Assembly: GCA_009783605.1 (NCBI GenBank)
Contig: WRDE01000146.1
Coordinates: 1 to 5,872 of the forward strand
Source: Oscillospiraceae bacterium
GTDB taxonomy: Bacteria > Bacillota > Clostridia > Oscillospirales > Acutalibacteraceae
DNA: 5,872 bases
Direction: 5' to 3'
Each line of letters begins with the position of its first letter. Position 1 is the stretch's first letter. Positions 1 to 5,486 of the stretch are shown here, piece by piece. Under the pieces are notes generated by a model. That model saw only the letters and a list, made by a program, of their open reading frames with translations. It ran no database searches and was not told the origin of the DNA. The position numbers and the translations under genes were made by a program.

Positions 1-2028
1 CTCGTCCGCCACCGCCCGCAGTTCGGCCATTGCCGGCAGGATGTTTTTCCGGATATATTCCGCCTGCTCCGGAATTCCGGTATATGCCTTCGCGCCGCCG
101 GCCGTTTTTTCTAAATCCTGTATCCGCTTGTAGGCCCCGGTAGTCAGAAAACTCAGTTTTTCTACCAGCGTTTCCTCGACGAAGCAGTTGACGTTGGGCA
201 GCACGGCTTTTTTGGCCGCCGCCGTTTCGCTCAGCTCCTTCAGATACGTGATCGCCGCCGGCAGAATCTGCCGCTGGGCCATTTCTAACATGGTCAGCGC
301 TTCAATTGTCACGGTTTTGTTATAGCCGTCCAACAAAATCTCCTTCCGGGCGCGTATTTCGGCTTCGGAAAGCACCTTCTGAGCGGTGAACATCCGGATA
401 TTTTTATCGGCGGTAAACTGCGTCAGCGCCTCGGGGGTCGTCGGGAGATTCAGCAGCCCCCGCCGGGCCGCCTCAGCCGGCCAGCCGCCGTCGTAGCCGT
501 TACCGTTGAAGATGATCCGCTTATGGGCGCGGACGGTGGATTTTATCAGCGCCGGCAGCGCCTCCTCAAAGTTTCCGGCGGTCTCCAACATATCGGCGAA
601 CCGGCGCAGCACCTCGGCGACCGCGGCGTTCAGCACGATACAGGGCTCGGCGATCGAGATCGGGGCGCCGGCCATCCGGAACTCGAATTTGTTGCCGGTG
701 AAGGCGAAGGGAGAGGTGCGGTTGCGGTCGGTGGTGTCCCGTGGGAACCGGGGCAGGGTATGGACGCCGATCTTCATCACCGCCCGCTCCCGCCCGGTAT
801 AGGAATTGTCGTATTCCAGCGAATCCAATATCTCGGTCAGCTCCTCGCCGAGATACAGCGACACCACCGCCGGCGGCGCCTCCGCCCCGCCGAGCCGGTG
901 ATCGTTGCCGGCAGTGGCCGCCGAAATCCGCAGCAGATCCTGATAGTCGTCCACCGCCTTGACCACGGCACAGAGGAACAGCAGAAACTGGGCGTTCTCA
1001 TGCGGCGTCTCGCCCGGCTCGAACAGGTTGACGCCGCCGTCGGTGGCGATCGACCAGTTGATATGCTTGCCCGACCCGTTGACGCCGGCGAAGGGTTTTT
1101 CGTGCAGCAGGCAGACCAATCCGTGCCGGCCGGCCACCTTTTTCATCATCTCCATCGTCAGCTGGTTGTCGTCGGTGGCGAGGTTGATGGTGGTGTGGAA
1201 CGGCGCCAGCTCATGCTGGCCGGGCGCGGCCTCGTTGTGCTCGGTTTTGGCCATGATCCCCAGCTTCCACAGCTCGATATCCAGCTCCTTCATAAACGCC
1301 AGCACCCGGGGCTTGATGTTGCCGAAATAGTGGTCGTCCAGCTCCTGTCCCTTGGGCGGCTTCGCCCCAAACAGGGTGCGCCCGGTATAGAGCAGGTCCC
1401 GGCGCTGCAGATACGCCGCCCGGTCCACTAAGAAATATTCCTGCTCGGCGCCGACGCTGGCCCGGGTCATGGTGACGTCCTCATGCCCGAACAGCCGCAG
1501 AATCCGCAGCACCTGGCGGTTCAGCGCCTCCATCGACCGCAGCAGCGGGGTTTTTTTGTCTAACGCGTGGCCGCCGTAGGAGCAGAACGCGGTGGGGATG
1601 CACAGGGTGTTGTCCTTGATAAATGCGTAGGAATTGGGGTCCCAGGCGGTATAGCCCCGGGCCTCAAAGGTGGCGCGCAGCCCGCCGGACGGGAAGGAGG
1701 ACGCGTCGGATTCGCCCTTGACCAATTCCTTCCCCGAAAACTCCATAATGACCCGTCCGGCCCCGTCAGAAGCCGGCGAAAGGAAGCTATCGTGCTTCTC
1801 GGCGGTGATGCCGGTCATCGGCTGGAACCAGTGGGTGTAATGGGTCGCCCCCTGCTCACAGGCCCAGTCCCGCATCGCCGCGGCCACCACATCAGCCACC
1901 GCCGGGTCGAGCGACCGTCCGGCTCCCGTCGTGCGCTTGAGCGCGGCATACGTCTCAGCCGGCAGCCGCTGCCGCATCGCCTCGTCGCCGAACACCATGC
2001 AGCCGAATATTTTAGGGAGATTGATCAT
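1..2028 (-). CDS. glnN: Glutamine synthetase type III, C-terminus cut by window edge
   Basis: This gene makes glutamine from glutamate, ammonia and ATP in the cytoplasm, the main step of ammonium assimilation. Reading the minus strand from the ATG at 2028 gives 676 codons without a stop to the window edge. Type III hallmarks are all visible: THYTHWFQPMTG at residues 62-73, FPSGGLRATFEARG from 112, GAEQEYFL at 193-200 (metal-binding glutamates), KTEHNEAAPGQHELAP at 261-276, NGSGKHINWS at 317-326 and NRTSPFAFTGNKFEFRM ending at 452. The family is usually about 690-730 residues, so roughly 20-50 residues are missing off the left edge. The start is supported by AAAGGAG ten bases upstream and the conserved opening MINLPKIFG. 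It stands alone with its own promoter. GlnA (types I and II) is excluded by the length and by the type III motifs. I see no frameshift or lost catalytic residue. Confidence 0.97.
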   Translation of the reverse strand, partial: MINLPKIFGCMVFGDEAMRQRLPAETYAALKRTTGAGRSLDPAVADVVAAAMRDWACEQGATHYTHWFQPMTGITAEKHDSFLSPASDGAGRVIMEFSGKELVKGESDASSFPSGGLRATFEARGYTAWDPNSYAFIKDNTLCIPTAFCSYGGHALDKKTPLLRSMEALNRQVLRILRLFGHEDVTMTRASVGAEQEYFLVDRAAYLQRRDLLYTGRTLFGAKPPKGQELDDHYFGNIKPRVLAFMKELDIELWKLGIMAKTEHNEAAPGQHELAPFHTTINLATDDNQLTMEMMKKVAGRHGLVCLLHEKPFAGVNGSGKHINWSIATDGGVNLFEPGETPHENAQFLLFLCAVVKAVDDYQDLLRISAATAGNDHRLGGAEAPPAVVSLYLGEELTEILDSLEYDNSYTGRERAVMKIGVHTLPRFPRDTTDRNRTSPFAFTGNKFEFRMAGAPISIAEPCIVLNAAVAEVLRRFADMLETAGNFEEALPALIKSTVRAHKRIIFNGNGYDGGWPAEAARRGLLNLPTTPEALTQFTADKNIRMFTAQKVLSEAEIRARKEILLDGYNKTVTIEALTMLEMAQRQILPAAITYLKELSETAAAKKAVLPNVNCFVEETLVEKLSFLTTGAYKRIQDLEKTAGGAKAYTGIPEQAEYIRKNILPAMAELRAVADE

Positions 2029-2038
2029 GGGTGATATG

Positions 2039-2045
2039 CTCCTTT
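2039..2045 (-). promoter_or_regulatory. Ribosome binding site of glnN
   Basis: On the minus strand AAAGGAG lies ten bases before the ATG at 2028. It fixes the glnN start; no other in-frame start nearby has such a site. Confidence 0.8.
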
Positions 2046-2065
2046 TTTTATTTTTTACACTCAAT

Positions 2066-2094
2066 ACTATACTAAAAACCCCTAAAAAAGTCAA
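2066..2094 (-). promoter_or_regulatory. Sigma-A promoter of glnN
   Basis: On the minus strand a TTGACT -35 box (2089-2094) and a TATAGT -10 box (2066-2071) are separated by exactly 17 bases. Transcription would start near 2059, giving a leader of about 30 bases before glnN. The leader is too short for a riboswitch, and I see no GlnR-type operator (TGTNA-N7-TNACA) over the promoter. The spacer contains a T-rich direct repeat (TTTTTAGGGG then TTTTTAG) of unknown meaning. Confidence 0.75.
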
Positions 2095-2095
2095 G

Positions 2096-2132
2096 AAAAG
2101 CATCCGGCGGAAAAACCCCGCCGGATGCTTTT
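2096..2132 (-). terminator. Rho-independent terminator of the padR-DUF4097 operon
   Basis: GCATCCGGCGG (2100-2110) pairs perfectly with CCGCCGGATGC (2118-2128) around a 7-base loop, and flanking AAAA/TTTT (2096-2099 with 2129-2132) lengthens the stem to 15 pairs. It begins a few bases after the DUF4097 stop codon at 2139-2141. The minus-strand transcript ends in UUUUC, and the plus-strand one would end in six U, so it could work in both directions. On the minus strand the T run directly abuts the -35 box of glnN. Confidence 0.9.
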
Positions 2133-2138
2133 TTCTAA

Positions 2139-3536
2139 TCACTCGCCACTCCTGCGAATCGTCACATCCCCGCTCACCGTGTCGAACGAAAAATCCGCGC
2201 CGCCTTCTTTGTAGGTTTTGTTGTTCATCAGCGGGAAATCGCAGTTCAGCTTGCCGGAAACCTTATTGAATTTGACCGAAAACCCGTTGTTTTCCGGGAT
2301 GGTCAGTTTGACGTCGCCGCTGACGGTATGGGAGGTAATTTTTGACGGGCAGATCCGGCTTTCGACGGTCAGGCCGCCGGATACGCCGTCGGTTTTTATC
2401 TCGTCAAACGCGCCGGCCAACTGGATCCGCGACGAGACGTAGTGCACGTTGACCGACCGGGCGGTACCTTCTGCCTGCACGTTTCCGGAGACGGTATTGA
2501 TCCGTATCGACCCGGCGTCCGCCCCCTGTATATCGATCCGGCCGGATACGTTGTGTACCGTCATCTCTTCGGCGCCGACAGATACCGTCACATCGGCCGA
2601 AACCGCGTCGATATACAGCCGGCGCAGCAGTTCCAGCTGTCCCGCCGGTACCTGTATCTCCAACTTTTTGCGCGGCATCCTCCTGAGCCACCCGATTCTG
2701 CTCTCATGAAACTTCACCTTCAGCTTGCCGCCGCTGACGGTATAGCTCATCTGTTCCCGTTCGTCCAGCTCCCGCTGGCAGCGTTCGATAATCTCCACCC
2801 GGTCGCCCGTGGAAGGCACCACTAATACCTCGCCGTTGACCCAGCTGATGTCGATATCCTCTACCGGTTGGTCAATGCTAACAGTTCGGGTAACCATATA
2901 TTCCCCAGTGAGCTTTTCGTCGGATATCCACCGGTCGAGCCAGTCCCAGCCGCCGGAAAACAGGGATACCGCGATAATGGTACCGGCGAGGATCGCGAAG
3001 ATAATGATGATGGTCAGCGCCACAACCAATACCCGCAATCCGCTGCGGCTATGTTCCCGCTGATACCGCCAGCGGCGGAAGTCGCCGGTCATGGTCTGGT
3101 CGCTGCGCAGATATTTGACCTTGGTCATACTGTTGAAAATCAGCAGCCCGGTAGCCAGCGCGATCATCGCAAACATCGCCACCACGCCGAATATCTCCAA
3201 CTCGAACATGCTGAGGATAATCACCGGCACCACCGACAGGATATACAGCATCACCGCCGCCGCGACCAGAATCCCCGAACGCACCTTCTGTCTGCGTTCC
3301 GCCTCAAAAGCCGACGGGATCTTTTCCGGCATAACCTCGCCGATCAATCCGCTGATGTCGCCGATACTGCCGACCGCGGCGCCGTAGGCCTCCTCCTCCG
3401 ACATACCGGACTCTAACAGATCCCGGTATTTTTCTAACAGATTCTGCTCCATCTCCACCTGCAGCTCGGCCATAGCCTGTGTCTTAGGCGCGCCGGCGAA
3501 CAAATTCTGGATATACTCGTTTAACCGCTTCTCCAT
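2139..3536 (-). CDS. Membrane protein with HAAS/DUF1700-like N-terminus and DUF4097 domain
   Basis: The product is a 465-residue membrane protein. Residues 1-66 form a charged helical segment with the ARM-like pattern EKRLNEYIQNLF...LLESGMSEEEAYGAAVGSIGD, typical of the HAAS/DUF1700 or permease-prefix helical domains found beside PadR regulators. Three hydrophobic helices follow at about 86-110, 113-135 and 167-193. Residues 220-465 are a DUF4097 domain, a beta-helix-like fold in which a V-S-G turn recurs at 330, 349, 367 (VSS), 385, 405, 426 and 454, spaced 18-28 residues. The domain is probably exported and the N-terminal segment cytoplasmic, as expected for three membrane helices. It is the second gene after padR, with no terminator between them, and ends at a strong terminator. 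The ribosome binding site is poor (AGAGGGTGG, 3546-3554). Families like this are linked to envelope stress or surface sensing; the ligand is not visible, so the role is inference. Confidence 0.88.
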   Translation of the reverse strand: MEKRLNEYIQNLFAGAPKTQAMAELQVEMEQNLLEKYRDLLESGMSEEEAYGAAVGSIGDISGLIGEVMPEKIPSAFEAERRQKVRSGILVAAAVMLYILSVVPVIILSMFELEIFGVVAMFAMIALATGLLIFNSMTKVKYLRSDQTMTGDFRRWRYQREHSRSGLRVLVVALTIIIIFAILAGTIIAVSLFSGGWDWLDRWISDEKLTGEYMVTRTVSIDQPVEDIDISWVNGEVLVVPSTGDRVEIIERCQRELDEREQMSYTVSGGKLKVKFHESRIGWLRRMPRKKLEIQVPAGQLELLRRLYIDAVSADVTVSVGAEEMTVHNVSGRIDIQGADAGSIRINTVSGNVQAEGTARSVNVHYVSSRIQLAGAFDEIKTDGVSGGLTVESRICPSKITSHTVSGDVKLTIPENNGFSVKFNKVSGKLNCDFPLMNNKTYKEGGADFSFDTVSGDVTIRRSGE

Positions 3537-3563
3537 GTTGTTTTACCACCCTCTTTTAAAAAA

Positions 3564-3612
3564 TAATTGTCAACTGTAACCCGTAACCTGTAACCTGTCA
3601 ACTGTCAACTGC
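3564..3612. repeat. Seven-unit heptamer tandem array between padR and the DUF4097 gene
   Basis: Seven 7-bp units run in register: TAATTGT, CAACTGT, AACCCGT, AACCTGT, AACCTGT, CAACTGT and CAACTGC. The array fills most of the 76-base gap and ends exactly at the padR stop codon (3613-3615). Each CAACTGT junction spells TTGACA on the minus strand, at 3568-3573, 3596-3601 and 3603-3608. The one at 3596-3601 has TACAGT 17 bases downstream (3573-3578), so a weak internal promoter is possible. I see no hairpin that would end transcription. Confidence 0.85.
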
Positions 3613-3939
3613 TCACTCCCCGATCAGCGCAGCAATCAACTCCCGCGCCTCCTGCCATTCGGCCACTAACCGGGTATGGGTTTCCCGCCCGTATGGCGTG
3701 ATGGCATAATACCGCCGGCGGGCGCCGGTGGTTTCATCCCCCCAGTAGGAGACAATACAGCCGGCCTCCTCCAACCGCCGGAAAGCGGTATACAGCGTCG
3801 CCTCTTTCAGCTCGTACCGGCGGCCGGTGGCGGTGAGAATGGCTTTGTTGATCTCATAACCATAGCTGTTGCCCCGGCTCAAATGCGCCAGGATGATGGT
3901 ATCGGTGTGTCCGCGTATCAGATCGGATGTAATCGACAT
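3613..3939 (-). CDS. PadR family transcriptional regulator
   Basis: This 108-residue protein is a PadR winged-helix regulator. Such proteins bind operator DNA as dimers and usually repress their own operon, often responding to small molecules or envelope stress. The fold is readable: helix 1 LIRGHTDTIILAHL (7-20), the conserved SYGYEI (25-30), recognition-helix region ELKEATLYTAFRRLEEAG (43-60), and the wing GARRRYYAITPYG (72-84), then a short C-terminal dimer helix to E108, as in the short PadR subfamily. The start is the ATG at 3939, preceded by AAAGGAG at nine bases; the reading frame stays open to a TTG at 4020, but that TTG is part of the promoter -35 box. It is the first gene of a two-gene operon with the DUF4097 membrane protein, a common partnership in Clostridia, so it probably controls that gene and itself. 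Confidence 0.93.
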   Translation of the reverse strand: MSITSDLIRGHTDTIILAHLSRGNSYGYEINKAILTATGRRYELKEATLYTAFRRLEEAGCIVSYWGDETTGARRRYYAITPYGRETHTRLVAEWQEARELIAALIGE

Positions 3940-3948
3940 GACCCGCCG

Positions 3949-3955
3949 CTCCTTT
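3949..3955 (-). promoter_or_regulatory. Ribosome binding site deciding the padR start
   Basis: AAAGGAG on the minus strand lies nine bases before the ATG at 3939. It selects the 108-residue product over a 135-residue reading that would begin inside the promoter. Confidence 0.8.
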
Positions 3956-3991
3956 CGGTCTATTGACAGACAATTTCGTTCCGTCAGATAC

Positions 3992-4020
3992 AATATAGCA
4001 CAAGATACTTCATCTGTCAA
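3992..4020 (-). promoter_or_regulatory. Sigma-A promoter of the padR operon with extended -10
   Basis: On the minus strand a perfect TTGACA (4015-4020) and TATATT (3992-3997) are 17 bases apart, and TGC stands directly before the -10 box, forming an extended -10. This is a near-ideal promoter, as expected for a gene normally held down by a repressor. Transcription would begin near 3985, with a leader of about 45 bases. On the plus strand AGATAC occurs twice, at 3986-3991 and 4003-4008, flanking the -10 box 17 bases apart; this could be the PadR binding site, but that is a guess. Confidence 0.85.
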
Positions 4021-4058
4021 GGTATATTTTTAAATTTTGTAAAAATATTTTCGAGTCT

Positions 4059-4079
4059 CCTCTCTCAACTCTCAACTCC
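4059..4079. repeat. Short heptamer repeat of the CAACTCT type
   Basis: CAACTCT (4066-4072) and CAACTCC (4073-4079) follow a degenerate unit CCTCTCT (4059-4065). It is a short relative of the arrays at 3564-3612 and 5564-5598, with the same unit length and strand sense. On the minus strand it reads TTGAGAG-like units upstream of the padR promoter. Confidence 0.6.
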
Positions 4080-4101
4080 TACCCTTAGAAAATCATAATC
4101 C

Positions 4102-4110
4102 TGCTATAAT
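4102..4110 (+). promoter_or_regulatory. Candidate second rightward promoter, extended -10 only
   Basis: TGCTATAAT is a perfect extended -10 box on the plus strand. No good -35 box lies 16-18 bases upstream (the stretch near 4082-4087 reads CCCTTA). It could act as a weak upstream promoter for the dockerin-like gene. AT-rich sequence makes chance occurrence fairly likely. Confidence 0.4.
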
Positions 4111-4126
4111 TTAGATAATAGAGTGA

Positions 4127-4155
4127 TTGACAAAGGCGGCGAAGGGTAGTACAAT
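4127..4155 (+). promoter_or_regulatory. Sigma-A promoter of the dockerin-like gene
   Basis: A perfect TTGACA (4127-4132) and TACAAT (4150-4155) are separated by 17 bases. Transcription would begin near 4162, leaving a leader of about 100 bases. A perfect inverted repeat overlaps the -10 box, so the promoter is probably regulated. Confidence 0.8.
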
Positions 4156-4169
4156 TTAGTTGATGTACT
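4148..4169. promoter_or_regulatory. Inverted repeat over the -10 box, candidate operator
   Basis: AGTACA (4148-4153) and TGTACT (4164-4169) are exact inverted copies, 10 bases apart, centred close to the expected transcription start. Half-sites 16 bases centre to centre fit a dimeric regulator poorly or with some flexibility (about one and a half helical turns). The protein that would bind it is unknown; the adjacent PadR is one candidate. Confidence 0.45.
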
Positions 4170-4246
4170 GTTCGTGGATAAGTTTTGAATTTTTCCGCGT
4201 ACCGGCAGGTTGTTTTGGATTTGTGCTAAAAATCATGTTATCAAAG

Positions 4247-4252
4247 AAAGGA
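4247..4252 (+). promoter_or_regulatory. Ribosome binding site of the dockerin-like gene
   Basis: AAAGGA stands 11 bases before the ATG at 4264. Together with the signal peptide that begins there it sets the start; the in-frame TTG at 4210 lacks such a site and would bury the signal peptide behind 18 residues. Confidence 0.7.
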
Positions 4253-4263
4253 AAAAGTGCAGT

Positions 4264-5268
4264 ATGAAAGAGAAAACGTTATCCCTGTTCGCGGTTTTGG
4301 CAATACTGCTGATGGTCGCCGCCGGCGCGATGATGATCACGACTACGGCGGAGGAGGACTATCCGATCTCGGTGCGGATCCAAGGCTCGGCATGGGGCGA
4401 CGGTTCTCTGGCCAGTCACCTCGGCTCCGACGCCATCCAAATGGCCGGCGAGGGCTCACACGGCGACTGGATCCACATCTATTTCGACGGTGCGGACACG
4501 ACCAAATACGACAACGTAACGGTCATTTTCGACGCGGAAGGAACCAGCTGGACCAAATTCAGCTGGTGGACCGACGAATACACCTATTCCTATGACGATC
4601 AGGGCTGGGCGGATGATCACAGTCTTGACAACCCCTTCAATTTCACCAGCACCCGCGGCAACGGCGACAGCGGATACGGCCCGCGCTGGCGTCCCTATGA
4701 CGATAATTTCCAGTTCCCCGGCTCAGACGGAAATATTTTCGGGCGGGATAATATTGACGGCGAATATACTCTCCGTATAGTAGAAGAGCTGAACGGGATC
4801 TATCTCGACCGCAGCGGTGCCGGCCCGGCGCTCGACGTCTATAACGGCAGCTCCGGCGTGGTCTTTATCCGCGGCATCCAACTGCTGATCGGCGGCAAAT
4901 TCGCCGCCGGCTGGGGTTCGCTGTCGGAGGACCCCGCCAAAACCACCGAAGCGACAACCGAAGCGACGACTAATCCCACCACCGATCCGACCACCGATCC
5001 CACGACTGATCCGACCACCGGACCGACCGAGCCGACCGGCCCCACCGCCCCGGCGGTGCCGCCCAATCTCGGGCAGGTCAGCGGCGGCGATGTACTTCGT
5101 ATTGACGACGCCCGGTTGGTGCTGCAGCACTTGGTCGAAAAAATCACGCTGACCGAAGCCGAGCAGGATCTCGCCGACGTGGACGGCGTCGGCGGCGTCA
5201 CCATCACCGACGCCCGGCTGATATTGCAGATGCTGGTCGGGAAGATTACTGAATTTCCACGGAAATGA
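4264..5268 (+). CDS. Secreted protein with Thr/Pro linker and degenerate dockerin-like domain
   Basis: The product has 334 residues. A signal peptide (KEK, then a hydrophobic core to about 25) probably ends at TTA-29. Residues 30-220 form one module I do not recognise, rich in aromatic and acidic residues (W44, W69, W96, W101, W102, W115, W142, W217; many Asp, Asn and Gly), with alternating strands such as DWIHIYFDG and NVTVIFDAEG. That look suits a beta-sandwich, perhaps carbohydrate-binding, but no catalytic motif is visible. Residues 227-263 are a linker of seven TT-x-x units and then TEP, TGP, TAP. Residues 268-330 resemble a type I dockerin: two loop-helix repeats, DDARLVLQHL (281-290) and TDARLILQML (315-324). 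Dockerins attach proteins to cohesins in cellulosomes. Here the calcium loops are decayed, so binding is uncertain. The gene is alone, with its own promoter and terminator. No cohesin gene is in the window. Confidence 0.85.
   Translation: MKEKTLSLFAVLAILLMVAAGAMMITTTAEEDYPISVRIQGSAWGDGSLASHLGSDAIQMAGEGSHGDWIHIYFDGADTTKYDNVTVIFDAEGTSWTKFSWWTDEYTYSYDDQGWADDHSLDNPFNFTSTRGNGDSGYGPRWRPYDDNFQFPGSDGNIFGRDNIDGEYTLRIVEELNGIYLDRSGAGPALDVYNGSSGVVFIRGIQLLIGGKFAAGWGSLSEDPAKTTEATTEATTNPTTDPTTDPTTDPTTGPTEPTGPTAPAVPPNLGQVSGGDVLRIDDARLVLQHLVEKITLTEAEQDLADVDGVGGVTITDARLILQMLVGKITEFPRK
4942..5025 (+). repeat. Seven 12-bp tandem repeats coding the TT-x-x linker
   Basis: Seven consecutive 12-bp units encode TTEA, TTEA, TTNP, TTDP, TTDP, TTDP and TTGP, followed by three 9-bp units for TEP, TGP and TAP. 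The codons vary among units (ACC, ACG, ACA, ACT for Thr), so the repeat is older than a fresh slippage event. It forms a flexible, probably glycosylated spacer between the secreted module and the dockerin-like domain. Confidence 0.85.
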
Positions 5269-5283
5269 TAACCAAACATGAAA

Positions 5284-5315
5284 AAGCGGCCGCCCTCAAA
5301 AGAGAGCGGCCGCTT
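5284..5315 (+). terminator. Hairpin terminator after the dockerin-like gene
   Basis: AAGCGGCCGC (5284-5293) pairs perfectly with GCGGCCGCTT (5306-5315). After one mismatch, CTC (5295-5297) pairs with GAG (5302-5304) around an AAAA loop. It starts 15 bases after the stop codon. The plus-strand tail is only TTCATTT, whereas the minus strand has a run of five T, so it may also stop leftward transcription. The stem carries two NotI-type GCGGCCGC octamers. Confidence 0.8.
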
Positions 5316-5328
5316 CATTTCCCCAAAA

Positions 5329-5345
5329 GAACAAAACATTTGTTC
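5329..5345. repeat. Perfect 17-bp palindrome
   Basis: GAACAAA (5329-5335) and TTTGTTC (5339-5345) are exact inverted copies around ACA. It is AT-rich and too weak for a terminator, so an operator is more likely. Its outer GAAC/GTTC halves recall the Gram-positive LexA site, but the spacing between them is longer than the usual four bases. Confidence 0.6.
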
Positions 5346-5355
5346 AAAAACCCAC

Positions 5356-5384
5356 TTGCCAACACCAAATTATTATGTTATGAT
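5356..5384 (+). promoter_or_regulatory. Candidate promoter upstream of yfbR, extended -10
   Basis: TTGCCA (5356-5361) and TATGAT (5379-5384) are 17 bases apart, and TGT precedes the -10 box, giving an extended -10. Transcription would begin near 5391. If it drives yfbR the leader would be about 220 bases and would include the REP-like hairpin. A closer but weaker alternative is TTGTCT (5494-5499) with TACAAT (5516-5521), spacer 16, which would give a leader of about 85 bases. Confidence 0.55.
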
Positions 5385-5457
5385 TAGAACATATCTTCGC
5401 CCGGCTGTATTTCAAATAATTTTCAATTATATAAGCCTTTAGTCCCCGATGGATGTT

Positions 5458-5481
5458 CCCGCAGCGGGGGCGAGCTCCCGC
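5458..5481. repeat. REP-like GC palindrome
   Basis: GCGGGGG (5464-5470) pairs with GCTCCCGC (from 5474 to 5481) as a seven-pair stem with one G-T wobble and a CGAG loop. A third arm, CCCGC at 5458-5462, can pair instead with GCGGG at 5464-5468, so two structures compete. The flank CCCTACGG and the GC-rich hairpin in an AT-rich gap suit a dispersed extragenic palindrome. There is no T run, so it is not a standard terminator. Only one copy is in the window, so the dispersed nature is inference. Confidence 0.55.
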
Positions 5482-5486
5482 CCTAC

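Larger units (their letters stand above)
3940..4263. other. Divergent control region between padR and the dockerin-like gene
   Basis: This 324-base gap holds no gene. From left to right it contains the padR ribosome binding site and leader, the padR promoter, an AT-rich stretch (about 4021-4050), a short heptamer repeat, one or two rightward promoters, an inverted repeat over the rightward -10, and a leader of about 100 bases for the dockerin-like gene. No terminator-like hairpin is present. Confidence 0.7.

Noticed and set aside
523..1431. Long open frame of 302 codons on the plus strand, and neighbouring plus-strand frames to about 2034
   Set aside because: They lie opposite glnN, whose minus-strand translation matches type III glutamine synthetase throughout. 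GC-rich codon bias keeps the opposite frames open, and their proteins are Arg/His/Gly-rich without a recognisable domain.
2029..2065. Glutamine riboswitch or GlnR site in the glnN leader
   Set aside because: The leader is only about 30 bases and A-rich, and no TGTNA-N7-TNACA pattern is visible.
2868..3416. Plus-strand open frame of 182 codons and other frames within 2218-3416
   Set aside because: They are antisense to the DUF4097 membrane protein, have no ribosome binding site, and give His/Arg/Gln-rich low-complexity translations.
3564..3612. CRISPR array as an explanation of the tandem repeat
   Set aside because: Units are 7 bp and contiguous without spacers, and no cas gene is present.
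3940..4020. N-terminal extension of PadR from TTG at 4020
   Set aside because: The TTG is the start of the TTGACA -35 box, so it would not be in the mRNA; a good ribosome binding site precedes the ATG at 3939.
4210..4263. Upstream TTG start for the dockerin-like protein
   Set aside because: It adds 18 residues ahead of the signal peptide and lacks a suitable ribosome binding site; ATG at 4264 has AAAGGA.
4723..5339. Two minus-strand open frames (135 and 166 codons) opposite the dockerin-like gene
   Set aside because: Both are shadows of the Thr/Pro linker and the dockerin repeats, giving Gly/Arg-rich or Val/Ser/Gly repeat translations; one runs through the terminator hairpin.
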